Assembly (NCBI GenBank): GCA_020024185.1 | Contig: JAHHUD010000004.1 | Span: 1 to 41,348, forward strand | DNA length: 41,348 bases | DNA from: Oscillospiraceae bacterium | GTDB lineage: Bacteria; Bacillota; Clostridia; Oscillospirales; Ruminococcaceae | Direction: 5' to 3' | In this document: piece by piece, positions 7,678 through 15,705 of the stretch | How positions within the stretch are numbered: the first letter of the stretch is position 1 | Layout: every line of letters begins with the position of its first letter | The notes under the pieces: model-generated | Told to the model about the DNA's origin: nothing | The model's input: the letters and a program-made list of their open reading frames with translations, nothing else | Databases searched by the model: none | Translations under genes and position numbers: made by a program

Positions 7678-7926
7678 ATGAAAGGCTTAAAACATAATGT
7701 TATTGAGATAAATGATACCCAAAATGAAGCAATCGATAGAATTTTGGTGTTTTTAAAACCAGACGCAACTGATATTGCAGTTATGTCAACCAGAGCACAA
7801 GCAACAGCTTTATTAAAAGAACTTGATATACAAAAAGTCAGCAAAAAGCCAAAATATCTGCGTGCAATTATTGCAGCTTCTATTGGAATTATCGCCATAT
7901 TAATTTTATTATTTTTTATTTTATAA
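7678..7926 (+). CDS. Small tail-anchored membrane protein of unknown function
   Basis: 82 residues, not recognised. The sequence starts MKGLKHNVIEINDTQNEAID and has a soluble charged part of about 58 residues. A KKPKYLR basic patch and a single hydrophobic helix (about 62-82, IIAASIGIIAILILLFFIL) follow, ending directly at the stop codon, so it is probably C-terminally anchored with the bulk in the cytosol. The start was chosen at 7678 because GGAGGT lies 6 bases upstream; an earlier in-frame ATG at 7651 overlaps the predicted promoter and has no ribosome site. It lies immediately downstream of the 0A-box cluster, which suggests control by Spo0A, but nothing in the protein shows its job. Confidence 0.75.
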   Translation: MKGLKHNVIEINDTQNEAIDRILVFLKPDATDIAVMSTRAQATALLKELDIQKVSKKPKYLRAIIAASIGIIAILILLFFIL

Positions 7927-7961
7927 AACTATTAAAAACACTTTTATTATATAAAAAAATT

Positions 7962-7970
7962 TGGTATACT
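7962..7970 (+). promoter_or_regulatory. Extended -10 promoter of rlmB
   Basis: TGGTATACT forms an extended -10 (TGn-TATACT) about 60 bases before the rlmB start. The -35 region (TTTTAT, 17 bases upstream) is weak. Confidence 0.45.
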
Positions 7971-8029
7971 ATAAAGTATTAATATTAAATATTTATAATA
8001 CACTGATTTTTATATGAAAAGGAAGTTTT

Positions 8030-8785
8030 ATGGAACAAAAAAGCGAAGTTATATATGGTAAAAATCCGGTTACAGAGCTTTTAAAAAGCAAATCTGGTGT
8101 AGATACTGTTTTTATTTCTGAAAGCCTTAACCCAAGTGTTCAAAATTATTACACAGCACTTGCAAAAGAATGTGGTGCAGTTATAAAAAAAGTGCACCCA
8201 TTAAAATTAAAAACACTTTGTCAAAGTGATAATCACCAAGGTATTGCAGCTTACGCAAGTACTGTTGAATATGTTTCAATTGAACATATTTTGAATTGTG
8301 CAAAAGAAAAAGGAGAAAGTCCTTTTGTTGTTTTATGTGACGGCATAGAAGACCCTCATAACCTTGGTGCAATTATACGTTCAGCATATCTTATGGGTGC
8401 TCACGGTATAATTATTCCTCGCCGTGGTGGTGTTTCAGTAACCGGTACAGTGCATAAGACAAGTGCCGGTGCATCAATGCACCTTCCAGTTGCAAAAGTG
8501 GCAAATATTGCACAGGCAGTAAGAGTTCTTAAAGAAAACAATCTTTTTCTTTACTGTGCAGACCTTAATGCACAGCCTTTATATAAGCAAAATCTTACCG
8601 GTGCAATCGGCCTTGTTGTAGGCAGTGAAGGCAAAGGTGTACAACCTCTTGTAAAAAGTCTTTGCGATGATGTTGTTTCTATTCCAATGCACAACGGTGC
8701 ATCTGCTGTTGATAGTTATAACGCTTCTGTTGCTGCCGGTATTATTATGTATGAAATTTCAAGACAAAGAACATTATCCAAATAA
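8030..8785 (+). CDS. rlmB: 23S rRNA 2'-O-methyltransferase, TrmH/RlmB SPOUT family
   Basis: SAM-dependent methyltransferase that modifies a guanosine in 23S rRNA (Gm2251 in E. coli). 251 residues. The N-terminal L30e-like substrate domain starts VIYGKNPVTELL. The three SPOUT motifs are clear: DGIEDPHNLGAIIRSA (104-119), GLVVGSEGKGV (194-204) and IPMHNGASAVDSYNASVAAG (218-237), which build the knotted SAM site. Motif 3 differs from the usual G-x-x-x-SLNVSVA by having AVDSYNASVA, common in Clostridia but leaving the exact target base open (a TrmH-like enzyme is the alternative). AAAGGAAG precedes the ATG. The pseudo-ATPase gene follows after 20 bases without a terminator, so the two are probably co-transcribed. 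Confidence 0.9.
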   Translation: MEQKSEVIYGKNPVTELLKSKSGVDTVFISESLNPSVQNYYTALAKECGAVIKKVHPLKLKTLCQSDNHQGIAAYASTVEYVSIEHILNCAKEKGESPFVVLCDGIEDPHNLGAIIRSAYLMGAHGIIIPRRGGVSVTGTVHKTSAGASMHLPVAKVANIAQAVRVLKENNLFLYCADLNAQPLYKQNLTGAIGLVVGSEGKGVQPLVKSLCDDVVSIPMHNGASAVDSYNASVAAGIIMYEISRQRTLSK

Positions 8786-8805
8786 TTTTAGGAGCTTGTA
8801 AGAGT

Positions 8806-11800
8806 ATGGCAAATAATAAAGATATTGATAAAATCTTACAGGATATAAAGAGTAAAAAGCATAATGATGTGCAGTCTGTTTCCAATTCACAATCAGATGA
8901 TACAAATCGTTTAAAAGAAATTATCCAAAACGGAACTTCTTCTATTTTAAATGCCGATGAGTCTACATCAGGTGTTCAACATCAAAACACTATAAATAGT
9001 TCCAGAAAAAGTGAAATAAACAATGAATTTTTCTCAAAGCTTGCAACTTCTCTAAACGAAGTTCCTGCAACATCCAACAAGCCAGAAGATATGCCATATC
9101 ATGAGATACATACCAAATCAAATTCAACAATACCTTCTAGTACAACTGCAAGCTATGTTGATGAAAAATTTGTAGATTTTTTTACTCAAAGTATTGCTGT
9201 CACCAGACAACCAACATCTGATGTTGTTGTAAAAAGAAAAAAACATGGTTTTTTCAAGAAAAAATACATCACAGACAGTTTAACGCTCTCTATTCCTGAA
9301 GAAGAAATTGAACAAACCAAACCAAAAGACACTGTTGTAGAGTCTATAAAAGAAAAGAAAAAATCCAAAACAAACAGTGATAAAAAATCGAAAATTAATC
9401 AAGAGCAACCTCTTTCTGTTTCTAAAAATATAACTTCAAAATCAGAAACAAATATTGCGCCTGTTGACCAAAATAATTATAAAAAATCTGATATTCAAAA
9501 AGAAAAGCATACTTATAACACAAATGATGTAGATAGCATTATTCAGGCTATAAACCGTAAAAAAGCATCTTCTGCAAATATTGTTGCTCAGATAAATAAA
9601 CCTGATAACAACACAAAAGAAGATAATACAGCGCCAACTTTTGAATTCACTATTCCGACTACACCAAAAGTTAAAAAAGAAGAAACGACAACAGTTGTAA
9701 AAGAAAATACAAAGCAAATTGTCGATGAAAAACCTTCTTCTATCCAAACAGAAAAATCTTTAAATGCGATATCAGAACAATTACAACATATGGTGGAAGA
9801 AAAAATTTCTCCTATTGTTGAAGAAAATACTGTTTTAAGCAAAAAAGTTGTTTATGATACAACTTGTGAGAATAAAATTCAAAATGCTCAAAAAATTGAG
9901 AAAAAAGAATCTTCTCAAATTGAACAAGTTCAAACAAAAGCTGAAGAACATATAGAAAGTATTGACCAAGATACACCAGCAGTTAAAGAAAATATTCCTT
10001 GTGCTGCCGAAAAAGTTGAATCCAATGAAAAAAATGTTGTTAAAGATACTGAGCCTGCTAACCAAAACACATCTTGCCCAGTTGAACAAACTGAAAATGA
10101 AATTCTCATGGATACAACATCTAAAAATGATGAAAACTCTCCAATATCGTCAACATCTGTTCCATCAGTTGAAGATAATATAGAAAATACTGGTTATATA
10201 AACATCAATTCTATTGAGGAACTTGAAAAAAATTCTGTTAACGATATTCAGAAAGATATCACTAACATGTTTTCAACTATTGAAACTGTAGCAATAGATA
10301 ATGAAAAAATCCAGGAAGAAGAAAAAATAAGAAGAGTATTTTTTCAAAACTATATTTCTGAGCCATATGATGAGAATGACGAGAACGATGAAGATGATGA
10401 AGATGTATATGAAGAAGAACTAGAAAATGACTTTATCACTCAACGTTTTTCAACCAATCCTGAGGAAATTCTGCAAGAACTTAAAAGTTTTAAATTTACT
10501 TTAGCAATAAGAATGGCTTTAAGCGGAATTTGTGGTCTTGTTTTATTCTATCTTAATATGGCAGCAACAGCAGGTTTTCCTGTTCCGGAGTTTATTAATC
10601 CTCAAGCTCAACCGGTTATATTTTACGCTGTAAATTTGGTATTTTATATTATTGCAATTGTGGGATTTTTACCATCAATTTCAAATGGTTTAACAGGATT
10701 TATAAAAGCTCCAACACAAGACTCGTTTATCGTTTTTCCGGCGATATTATCTTTTATCCAGCTTAATGTCTTAATTTTTGAAAGTGCAAAAATTGATGTT
10801 GAAAGAACAACAATATTTGCAGGATTTACAGTTATCGCTTTTGGTTTTAACGCTATTGGCAAATATATAAATTCTAACACTATACTCAAAAATCTCTCTC
10901 TTGCAGATGTACCGGAAGGTATCAACGCAGGGTATTTAATTGATAATTTCGAAGATGTAAAACGCCTTTCTCGCACTTTGGACGAAAAAAATATAGAAAT
11001 TCTTGTATCAAGAAAAACCGGATATATCTCAAACTTTATAACCGGCGGATTCTCTTCACACTCAAGTGAAAAACACGCAAAAATATTGTCTATTTTATCT
11101 ATTGTTGTTTCTGTTATATGTTTTATTATCACATATATGCTTTCATCTGATTTTATAAGAGCTATATTTGCTGCAACAGGAGCAAGTATATTTATGCTTC
11201 CACTAAGCCATTCTCTTGTGTCAAGTGTTCCATCAAGTCTTATGCAAAAATCATTAAATAAAGTAGGAGCTCTTGTAAACGGCTGGCAGGGCATATATCA
11301 ACTTTCAAATACAACCCATGTATCATTTGATGCAAAACATCTCTTTCCAAAAGGCTGTGTTGTTTTGCATGGTATAAAAACTTTTGAAAAAGAAAGACTT
11401 GACCTTGCAATTCTTTATGCTGCAAGTATAGCAATTGAATATTGCGATAACTTAAGACCTGTATTTATGACTGTTATCGATAACAAAAAGGATTTATTAT
11501 TCCCTATTGAAAGTTGTGAGTATAAAATCGGTCAGGGATATGTTGCATGGATAGAACATAATCGTGTTATTATGGGCAACCGCACAATAATGGAAGAATA
11601 CGATGTGGAGCTTCCTCCAATAAGTCTTGAAACAAAATATATAAGTGAAGGCAAAAAACCAATATATCTTTCTGTAAACGGAAAATTATTTGGTATGTTT
11701 GTTGTAAGTTATCATGCTGATAAGAATGTTAAAGAAAATTTAACTAAACTTATTGAAAATGGTAAAAATATTATTTTGCAGTCCAATGACTTTAATATTG

Positions 11801-12162
11801 ACAGTCAGCTTCTTGAACTTGTTTATAAATTGCCGGAAGATACTGTGCAAGTTCTAAACAAAAATGAAACAAACCTGTTGCTTAATTACACTCAATACAG
11901 TGAAAGTACAGACTGTTCTATGGCTCATCTGGACAGCTTACATTCTCTTGCAGCCGGTTTCTTTGGTGCTGATAGTGCAAAACGTGCTGCGTCCACCTGT
12001 GCACTTTTGCAAATTATAAGCGTTATTGGTGGTGCAATATTGGCAATATTATTTACATTCTCACAAACTATTTGTGAAATATCTCTTTTATCTGCTTTGT
12101 TCTTATCAATCGGTTGGCTTTTCTTATCCATTGTGAGAGCTTTGGCAACAAAATATTTTTAA
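8806..12162 (+). CDS. Degenerate P1B-type P-type ATPase-like membrane protein with a long disordered N-terminus
   Basis: 1118 residues. About 1-555 is low complexity and rich in Lys, Glu, Ser, Asn and Thr, with a Glu/Asp run at about 524-545. From 566 eight hydrophobic helices fall near 566-586, 604-625, 641-660, 669-688, 760-779, 783-805, 1066-1085 and 1090-1112. This is the layout of heavy-metal P-type ATPases, with an A-domain-sized loop (689-757) and a large P/N loop (about 810-1065). In that loop SSVPSSLMQKSLNKVGALVN then VSFDAKHLFPKG align with the M4-to-DKTGT segment. GYVAWIEHNRVIMGNRTIM (911-929) resembles the nucleotide-domain GN segment, and KKPIYLSVNGKLFG leads to ILQSNDF (990-996) where TGDN should be. 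Asp842 remains, but DKTGTLT is DAKHLFP, and TGE, CPx, SEHP and GDGxND are all absent. It is therefore probably not an ATP-driven pump. Its function is unknown. Confidence 0.72.
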   Translation: MANNKDIDKILQDIKSKKHNDVQSVSNSQSDDTNRLKEIIQNGTSSILNADESTSGVQHQNTINSSRKSEINNEFFSKLATSLNEVPATSNKPEDMPYHEIHTKSNSTIPSSTTASYVDEKFVDFFTQSIAVTRQPTSDVVVKRKKHGFFKKKYITDSLTLSIPEEEIEQTKPKDTVVESIKEKKKSKTNSDKKSKINQEQPLSVSKNITSKSETNIAPVDQNNYKKSDIQKEKHTYNTNDVDSIIQAINRKKASSANIVAQINKPDNNTKEDNTAPTFEFTIPTTPKVKKEETTTVVKENTKQIVDEKPSSIQTEKSLNAISEQLQHMVEEKISPIVEENTVLSKKVVYDTTCENKIQNAQKIEKKESSQIEQVQTKAEEHIESIDQDTPAVKENIPCAAEKVESNEKNVVKDTEPANQNTSCPVEQTENEILMDTTSKNDENSPISSTSVPSVEDNIENTGYININSIEELEKNSVNDIQKDITNMFSTIETVAIDNEKIQEEEKIRRVFFQNYISEPYDENDENDEDDEDVYEEELENDFITQRFSTNPEEILQELKSFKFTLAIRMALSGICGLVLFYLNMAATAGFPVPEFINPQAQPVIFYAVNLVFYIIAIVGFLPSISNGLTGFIKAPTQDSFIVFPAILSFIQLNVLIFESAKIDVERTTIFAGFTVIAFGFNAIGKYINSNTILKNLSLADVPEGINAGYLIDNFEDVKRLSRTLDEKNIEILVSRKTGYISNFITGGFSSHSSEKHAKILSILSIVVSVICFIITYMLSSDFIRAIFAATGASIFMLPLSHSLVSSVPSSLMQKSLNKVGALVNGWQGIYQLSNTTHVSFDAKHLFPKGCVVLHGIKTFEKERLDLAILYAASIAIEYCDNLRPVFMTVIDNKKDLLFPIESCEYKIGQGYVAWIEHNRVIMGNRTIMEEYDVELPPISLETKYISEGKKPIYLSVNGKLFGMFVVSYHADKNVKENLTKLIENGKNIILQSNDFNIDSQLLELVYKLPEDTVQVLNKNETNLLLNYTQYSESTDCSMAHLDSLHSLAAGFFGADSAKRAASTCALLQIISVIGGAILAILFTFSQTICEISLLSALFLSIGWLFLSIVRALATKYF

Positions 12163-12166
12163 ATTT

Positions 12167-12204
12167 AAAAACTCCTGCTTTGACAATAAATGCAGGAGTT
12201 TTTT
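12167..12204 (+). terminator. Intrinsic terminator of the rlmB operon
   Basis: AAAACTCCTGC (12167-12177) pairs with GCAGGAGTTTT (12192-12202), followed by T residues. It closes the rlmB and pseudo-ATPase unit. Confidence 0.85.
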
Positions 12205-12220
12205 AACTTTACAATATCAA

Positions 12221-12249
12221 TTGACTATTGGTCACACAAAGGTTAATAT
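12221..12249 (+). promoter_or_regulatory. Sigma-A promoter of the phospholipase C-family gene
   Basis: TTGACT (12221-12226), 17-base spacer, TAATAT (12244-12249). A leader of about 110 bases follows. It contains an imperfect AT-only inverted repeat (AACTATATTTTAAATTA at 12269-12285 against 12294-12309) that could be an operator or merely composition. Confidence 0.5.
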
Positions 12250-12368
12250 ATAAATATAATTTTATTTAAACTATATTTTAAATTATTGATTAACAATTTA
12301 AATATAGTTATAGTAATTTTCTCATATAATAAATAGATAAAATATCTTGTTTTAAAGGAGGCATTTGT

Positions 12369-13253
12369 ATGCCTGATAGCTATGCACACAAGTACAACGG
12401 GCAATGTGCTTTAAAAATATCAAATTATACCCCACGAAATTATGAGGCTTTTATTTTAGGTTGTAATGGTCCGGACCCTTTGTTTTTTCACAGAATGTAT
12501 AATCCTATAAACAAACTTCGTCTTGCACCTATTTGTAGCAGAATACACAAGGAAAAAACAGGATTGTTTTTGCAAAATCTATTTAGATTTGCACAGACAA
12601 ACGCCCAAAAGGATTTCTGCCTTGGTTTTTTATGCCATTATTCTTTAGACAGTACTATGCACCCTTATATAAACTATATCACAACTGCCTATGGCCACCC
12701 ATTTAATAAAGAGCATGGCCATGCTTTTTTTGAAACCAGTCTTGACAGCCATATATCTCAGTACGAAACGGGACAGTGGGGTGCATCTCCAAATGAGTAT
12801 TTTCCAGAAATAAAAAAAATGTATCTGGACCAGATTGTAACTTTAATAAAACAAACTTGTGATGCCACATTTCCTGATACAAAATATCCTCGTGATGAAT
12901 ATTTGCAGGCATTTAAAGATTTTAAATTTATAAAAAATATCCTTTATTCTCAAAAGAAAATAAAACACTCTTTTGCAAGATTTGCAGAAGTTATATTAAG
13001 AATGGATAAATACTATATTATAAGTCATATGCAGCCTTGCTATGAGGATATATCTGATATTTCTGTTTGGCGTAATAATTTTACTGGATTTTTCTGTACA
13101 AATACTATTGAAGAGCTTTTTAAAATTGCAAACCAATTATCCGCAAATTATATTGATGTTGGTTTAGAGTTTTTTAACGGAAAATACTCTGCCACAGATT
13201 TACTTGAAGATATCGGCAATAAAAGCTATGATACAGGTATGACCATAGACTGA
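12369..13253 (+). CDS. Zinc-dependent phospholipase C-family protein
   Basis: 294 residues of the bacterial phospholipase C/S1-P1 nuclease-like helical fold. Candidate metal ligands are His7 (PDSYAHKY), the Asp and His of GCNGPDPLFFH (31-41), the His pair in FLCHYSLDSTMHPYI (87-101) and EHGHAFFETSLDSHI (115-129). No signal peptide is visible: the protein starts MPDSYAHKYNGQ, unlike the secreted Clostridium alpha-toxin type. It is probably cytosolic, as with the family copies widely present in Clostridia whose substrate is unknown. The ribosome site AAAGGAGG is near perfect. It is transcribed alone between its own promoter and a terminator at 13262-13302. Confidence 0.8.
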   Translation: MPDSYAHKYNGQCALKISNYTPRNYEAFILGCNGPDPLFFHRMYNPINKLRLAPICSRIHKEKTGLFLQNLFRFAQTNAQKDFCLGFLCHYSLDSTMHPYINYITTAYGHPFNKEHGHAFFETSLDSHISQYETGQWGASPNEYFPEIKKMYLDQIVTLIKQTCDATFPDTKYPRDEYLQAFKDFKFIKNILYSQKKIKHSFARFAEVILRMDKYYIISHMQPCYEDISDISVWRNNFTGFFCTNTIEELFKIANQLSANYIDVGLEFFNGKYSATDLLEDIGNKSYDTGMTID

Positions 13254-13261
13254 TAAATTTA

Positions 13262-13302
13262 TAAAAAAATAAAGGTATAGCAAATGCTATACCTTATTTT
13301 TT
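13262..13302. terminator. Bidirectional terminator between convergent genes
   Basis: AAGGTATAGC (13272-13281) and GCTATACCTT (13286-13295) form a perfect 10-pair stem with loop AAAT, flanked by A-rich and T-rich tracts. It serves the phospholipase-family gene on the plus strand and the Cys-rich gene on the minus strand. The next 60 bases (13303-13366) are a nearly pure AT run with short palindromes. Confidence 0.85.
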
Positions 13303-13357
13303 ATTATATATAATATAAGTAATATATATAATATATAAACATATAATTTATTATATA

Positions 13358-14188
13358 TTATATATCACAGTCTGGATATTCATCATGGTCAGGATAATGG
13401 TCAGAATCAGAATAATTGTCACAGTCAGAATAACGTTCTATTTCACCATTCTTTCCAGAGTATTCATCAACCATTGGCCTTGCTTCCATCTTTACATAAT
13501 CTTCGTCACAAGCACATCCTGCTGTACAAAAATCTCTGCTGAATGTGTCGCAAACTGTTGAAGATGATCTTGGATATGAACGAATACCTTCAACCCATAT
13601 ACTTTCGTACTTCCAAAGTTTATCCACAACACTGCCTCTTACTTGTGCCACGTATCTTGAACGGCCCTGACAAACTTCTCTATAAATTCTGCATTTAAGA
13701 TTTATAGCCATACAAGAACCATCAATCATAGGAAGTTCATCTTTAAGACATCTTACTCTGTAACCTGTTGATGTTGAGTAGAAATCATATATAACTTCGC
13801 TTACCAATTCAACCGGAATAGCCATATAAGATGGTGGACAATGAGGATTGCAAGGATTTGTACGCACAATAATCTGACCTTTAATTATAACCTTTACACC
13901 TGGGTTATTTGTGTCACAATCCACAAGTTCTTCCTTTGCATGAGTAATGCGTAAAGATGCAAATTTTGTATCCAAACCAGTGGCTGTATCAACAAGCCCT
14001 GTGCAACTATTTATAAATGTACTCATACTTGGAAGAGTAATGCTTTCATCAATTTGTCTTGATGCAATAAAACGTATATTTTTTGCACAAATATCAAGCC
14101 ATTCTGTTTGCAGAGAGTTTTCTGTTATACCAAATTTTTGTTTATTTTCCATTATAAAATCTTTTGAATTATTTGATTGACATGCCAT
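13358..14188 (-). CDS. Cysteine-rich protein with acidic repeat tail, possible spore-coat protein
   Basis: 276 residues, family not recognised with certainty. It has 16 Cys, including NPCNPHCPPSY and CTAGCACDED. The mid part (VKVIIKGQIIVRTN, then IPVELVSEVIYDFYST) recalls the beta-rich SPOCS/DUF3794 domains of spore-coat and SipL proteins, but this is a weak resemblance. The last 25 residues are an acidic degenerate repeat (YSDCDNYSDSDHYPDHDEYP) encoded by a tandem DNA repeat of about 15 to 18 bases. The start at 14188 was preferred over the ATG at 14203 because GGAGG lies 8 bases upstream of it and overlaps the earlier ATG. A sigma-K-like promoter (14241-14268) upstream fits expression in the mother cell late in sporulation. 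The function as a coat component is inferred. Confidence 0.7.
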   Translation of the reverse strand: MACQSNNSKDFIMENKQKFGITENSLQTEWLDICAKNIRFIASRQIDESITLPSMSTFINSCTGLVDTATGLDTKFASLRITHAKEELVDCDTNNPGVKVIIKGQIIVRTNPCNPHCPPSYMAIPVELVSEVIYDFYSTSTGYRVRCLKDELPMIDGSCMAINLKCRIYREVCQGRSRYVAQVRGSVVDKLWKYESIWVEGIRSYPRSSSTVCDTFSRDFCTAGCACDEDYVKMEARPMVDEYSGKNGEIERYSDCDNYSDSDHYPDHDEYPDCDI

Positions 14189-14240
14189 ACTAATTGCCTC
14201 CATAAGTTGTTAAGAATTTTTACCTATCGTCTGTTATTTC

Positions 14241-14268
14241 TATACTATGCAATCAAATATTTTTTTGT
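14241..14268 (-). promoter_or_regulatory. Sigma-K-like promoter of the Cys-rich gene
   Basis: On the minus strand CATAGTATA (14249-14241) matches the sigma-K -10 CATAnnnTA, with AC (14268-14267) 17 bases upstream as the -35. No sigma-A pair of comparable quality was seen. In this AT-rich DNA the match could be chance. Confidence 0.4.
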
Positions 14269-14425
14269 GATTATGTTCATAAAAAATCCATTTTTGTCGA
14301 TATTATAACTTTTTTCTATACGTAATAGTATACAAAATTTAATATATATTTAAAGAGACAAAAACTTATTTAAAGTCATATATTGGCTATATATTGTGCA
14401 TAATGACGAAAATGCCATATTTTTT

Positions 14426-14455
14426 TTGACTTTTTACACTCAAAAATGGTATACT
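14426..14455 (+). promoter_or_regulatory. Sigma-A promoter of the 3D-domain protein gene
   Basis: TTGACT (14426-14431), 18-base spacer, TATACT (14450-14455) with TG one base before it (extended -10). A leader of about 130 bases follows. It contains ATTTTGA/TCAAAAT and a weak AAAATCT/AGATTTT hairpin with a T-run (about 14514-14535) that could attenuate; no known riboswitch was recognised. The remainder of the 14189-14593 gap is AT-rich without further genes. Confidence 0.65.
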
Positions 14456-14593
14456 ATCCACCGCTGAATAATTACAGCACAAAAATTTTGATTAGCTTTA
14501 TGGCTTATTGGTCAAAATCTAATTGAGATTTTTTAGGAAAGTTAAAATAAATTTTTATATTTGAAAACAAATTTTTGAAAAGAAGGAGATTAT

Positions 14594-15643
14594 ATGGCAG
14601 AGTTTAAACGAAAATTTTTGCCCGCAGTGGTAGACAACAAATATCGTCTTTACTGCACAGCAATATGTTTAACGGCATTATCTGTTTGTTGTTATCTGTT
14701 ATTCAATTTATTGAATATTGTTACAGTGCAATATGACAATAACAGCAAAACCATACTTTCTATGTTTTCCAACAAAGAACTGCTTTTAGAAATAGCAAAT
14801 ATCCAACCTAACAAAGATGACCGTATTTTATACACATCTTTTCCTGGCAATTATACAAATATCACTATTGAAAGCCCTTTTGACGTACCAGTTACAGTTG
14901 ATGGCAACACTATTAATGCAAAAATACATTCCGGCACTGTTGAAGATTGTCTTCAGACAGCAGGTGTCATACTTGGTGAACACGACTATACAGAACCTAG
15001 TTTACACTCACCTGTTGATGAAAACAGTGCGATAAGAGTTTATCGTGTTGAGTATAAAGACACTCAGTATGAAGAAACAATTCCTTTTGAAACAGAATAT
15101 AAAGAAAACAGTTTAACTTATCGTTTCAAAAGAAGGCAGTATGTTCTCAACGAAGGTATAAACGGCAAAAATCTTGTAACTTACAGAGAGCGTTTTGTTG
15201 ATGGAGAAATGGAATCCAGCTTGGTTACTAAAGTTGAAGTTATCCGTGAGCCTGTAAACAAAGTTGTTCTTAAATACGGAAAAAGTGCTATATCACCAAT
15301 GCCTGCACCAGCCGGTGTTACAATCAACAACAATGTTCCAAGCAGATATAAGCAGGTTTTAACAAATGTTTCTGCAACCGGTTATTCTGCTTCTCGTGGC
15401 AGAGGTGCTTCCGGTCTTGGTCTAGAATGTGGCACTGTTGCAGTTAACCCAAATATTATACCTTATGGTTCAAAACTTTATATAACAAGTCCTGACGGTC
15501 AGTTTGTATATGGCTTTGCAATTGCAACAGATACCGGTGCATCATTGCTTAATGGTGCAGTTGGAATAGACTTGTTCTATGATACATTTAAAGAGGCAAA
15601 CCTAAACTGGAAAAATGCCGTTAATGTGTATATAATTGAATAA
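14594..15643 (+). CDS. YabE-like cell-wall protein with G5 and 3D domains
   Basis: 349 residues, probably acting on peptidoglycan outside the membrane. A short cytosolic N-terminus is followed by one signal-anchor helix (about 20-42, YCTAICLTALSVCCYLLFNLL). A DUF348/ubiquitin-like region (about 92-150, ESPFDVPVTVDGNTINAKIH), a G5 domain (about 155-225, ETIPFETEYKENSL, then TYRERFVDGEM and VTKVEVIREPVNKVV) and a C-terminal 3D domain (about 255-349) follow. The 3D domain shows GTVAVNPNIIPYGSKLYI and the Asp-containing ATDTG and GIDLFYDT motifs of the double-psi barrel shared with lytic transglycosylase MltA. The order matches YabE and resuscitation-promoting-factor-like proteins. GAAGGAGAT precedes the ATG. 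A terminator lies 14 bases after the stop. Confidence 0.88.
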   Translation: MAEFKRKFLPAVVDNKYRLYCTAICLTALSVCCYLLFNLLNIVTVQYDNNSKTILSMFSNKELLLEIANIQPNKDDRILYTSFPGNYTNITIESPFDVPVTVDGNTINAKIHSGTVEDCLQTAGVILGEHDYTEPSLHSPVDENSAIRVYRVEYKDTQYEETIPFETEYKENSLTYRFKRRQYVLNEGINGKNLVTYRERFVDGEMESSLVTKVEVIREPVNKVVLKYGKSAISPMPAPAGVTINNNVPSRYKQVLTNVSATGYSASRGRGASGLGLECGTVAVNPNIIPYGSKLYITSPDGQFVYGFAIATDTGASLLNGAVGIDLFYDTFKEANLNWKNAVNVYIIE

Positions 15644-15656
15644 TCTTATACAAAAT

Positions 15657-15686
15657 AAAAAGCACTTTGTAAAAAGTGCTTTTTTC
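15657..15686. terminator. Bidirectional terminator
   Basis: AGCACTTT (15661-15668) and AAAGTGCT (15673-15680) with loop GTAA, A-run before and T-run after. It ends the 3D-domain gene and the convergent metallophosphoesterase gene. Confidence 0.88.
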
Positions 15687-15705
15687 TATGCCTATGAAAT
15701 TGTAT

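Noticed and set aside
10644..11294. 216-codon minus-strand open frame
   Set aside because: Lies inside the membrane region of the pseudo-ATPase gene, lacks a ribosome site and has no recognisable domain; a shadow frame.
13303..13366. AT-only run with TATATA palindromes as an attachment site or origin
   Set aside because: Simple-sequence AT run between convergent genes directly after a terminator; no flanking repeats or integrase gene.
13377..13440. CRISPR-like or minisatellite repeat in the CAGAATAA-type stretch
   Set aside because: The repeats are short, imperfect and in frame, and encode the acidic tail of the Cys-rich protein; no spacer structure or cas genes.
14456..14593. c-di-AMP (ydaO) riboswitch before the YabE-like gene
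   Set aside because: The conserved purine-rich core of that riboswitch is not found in the leader.
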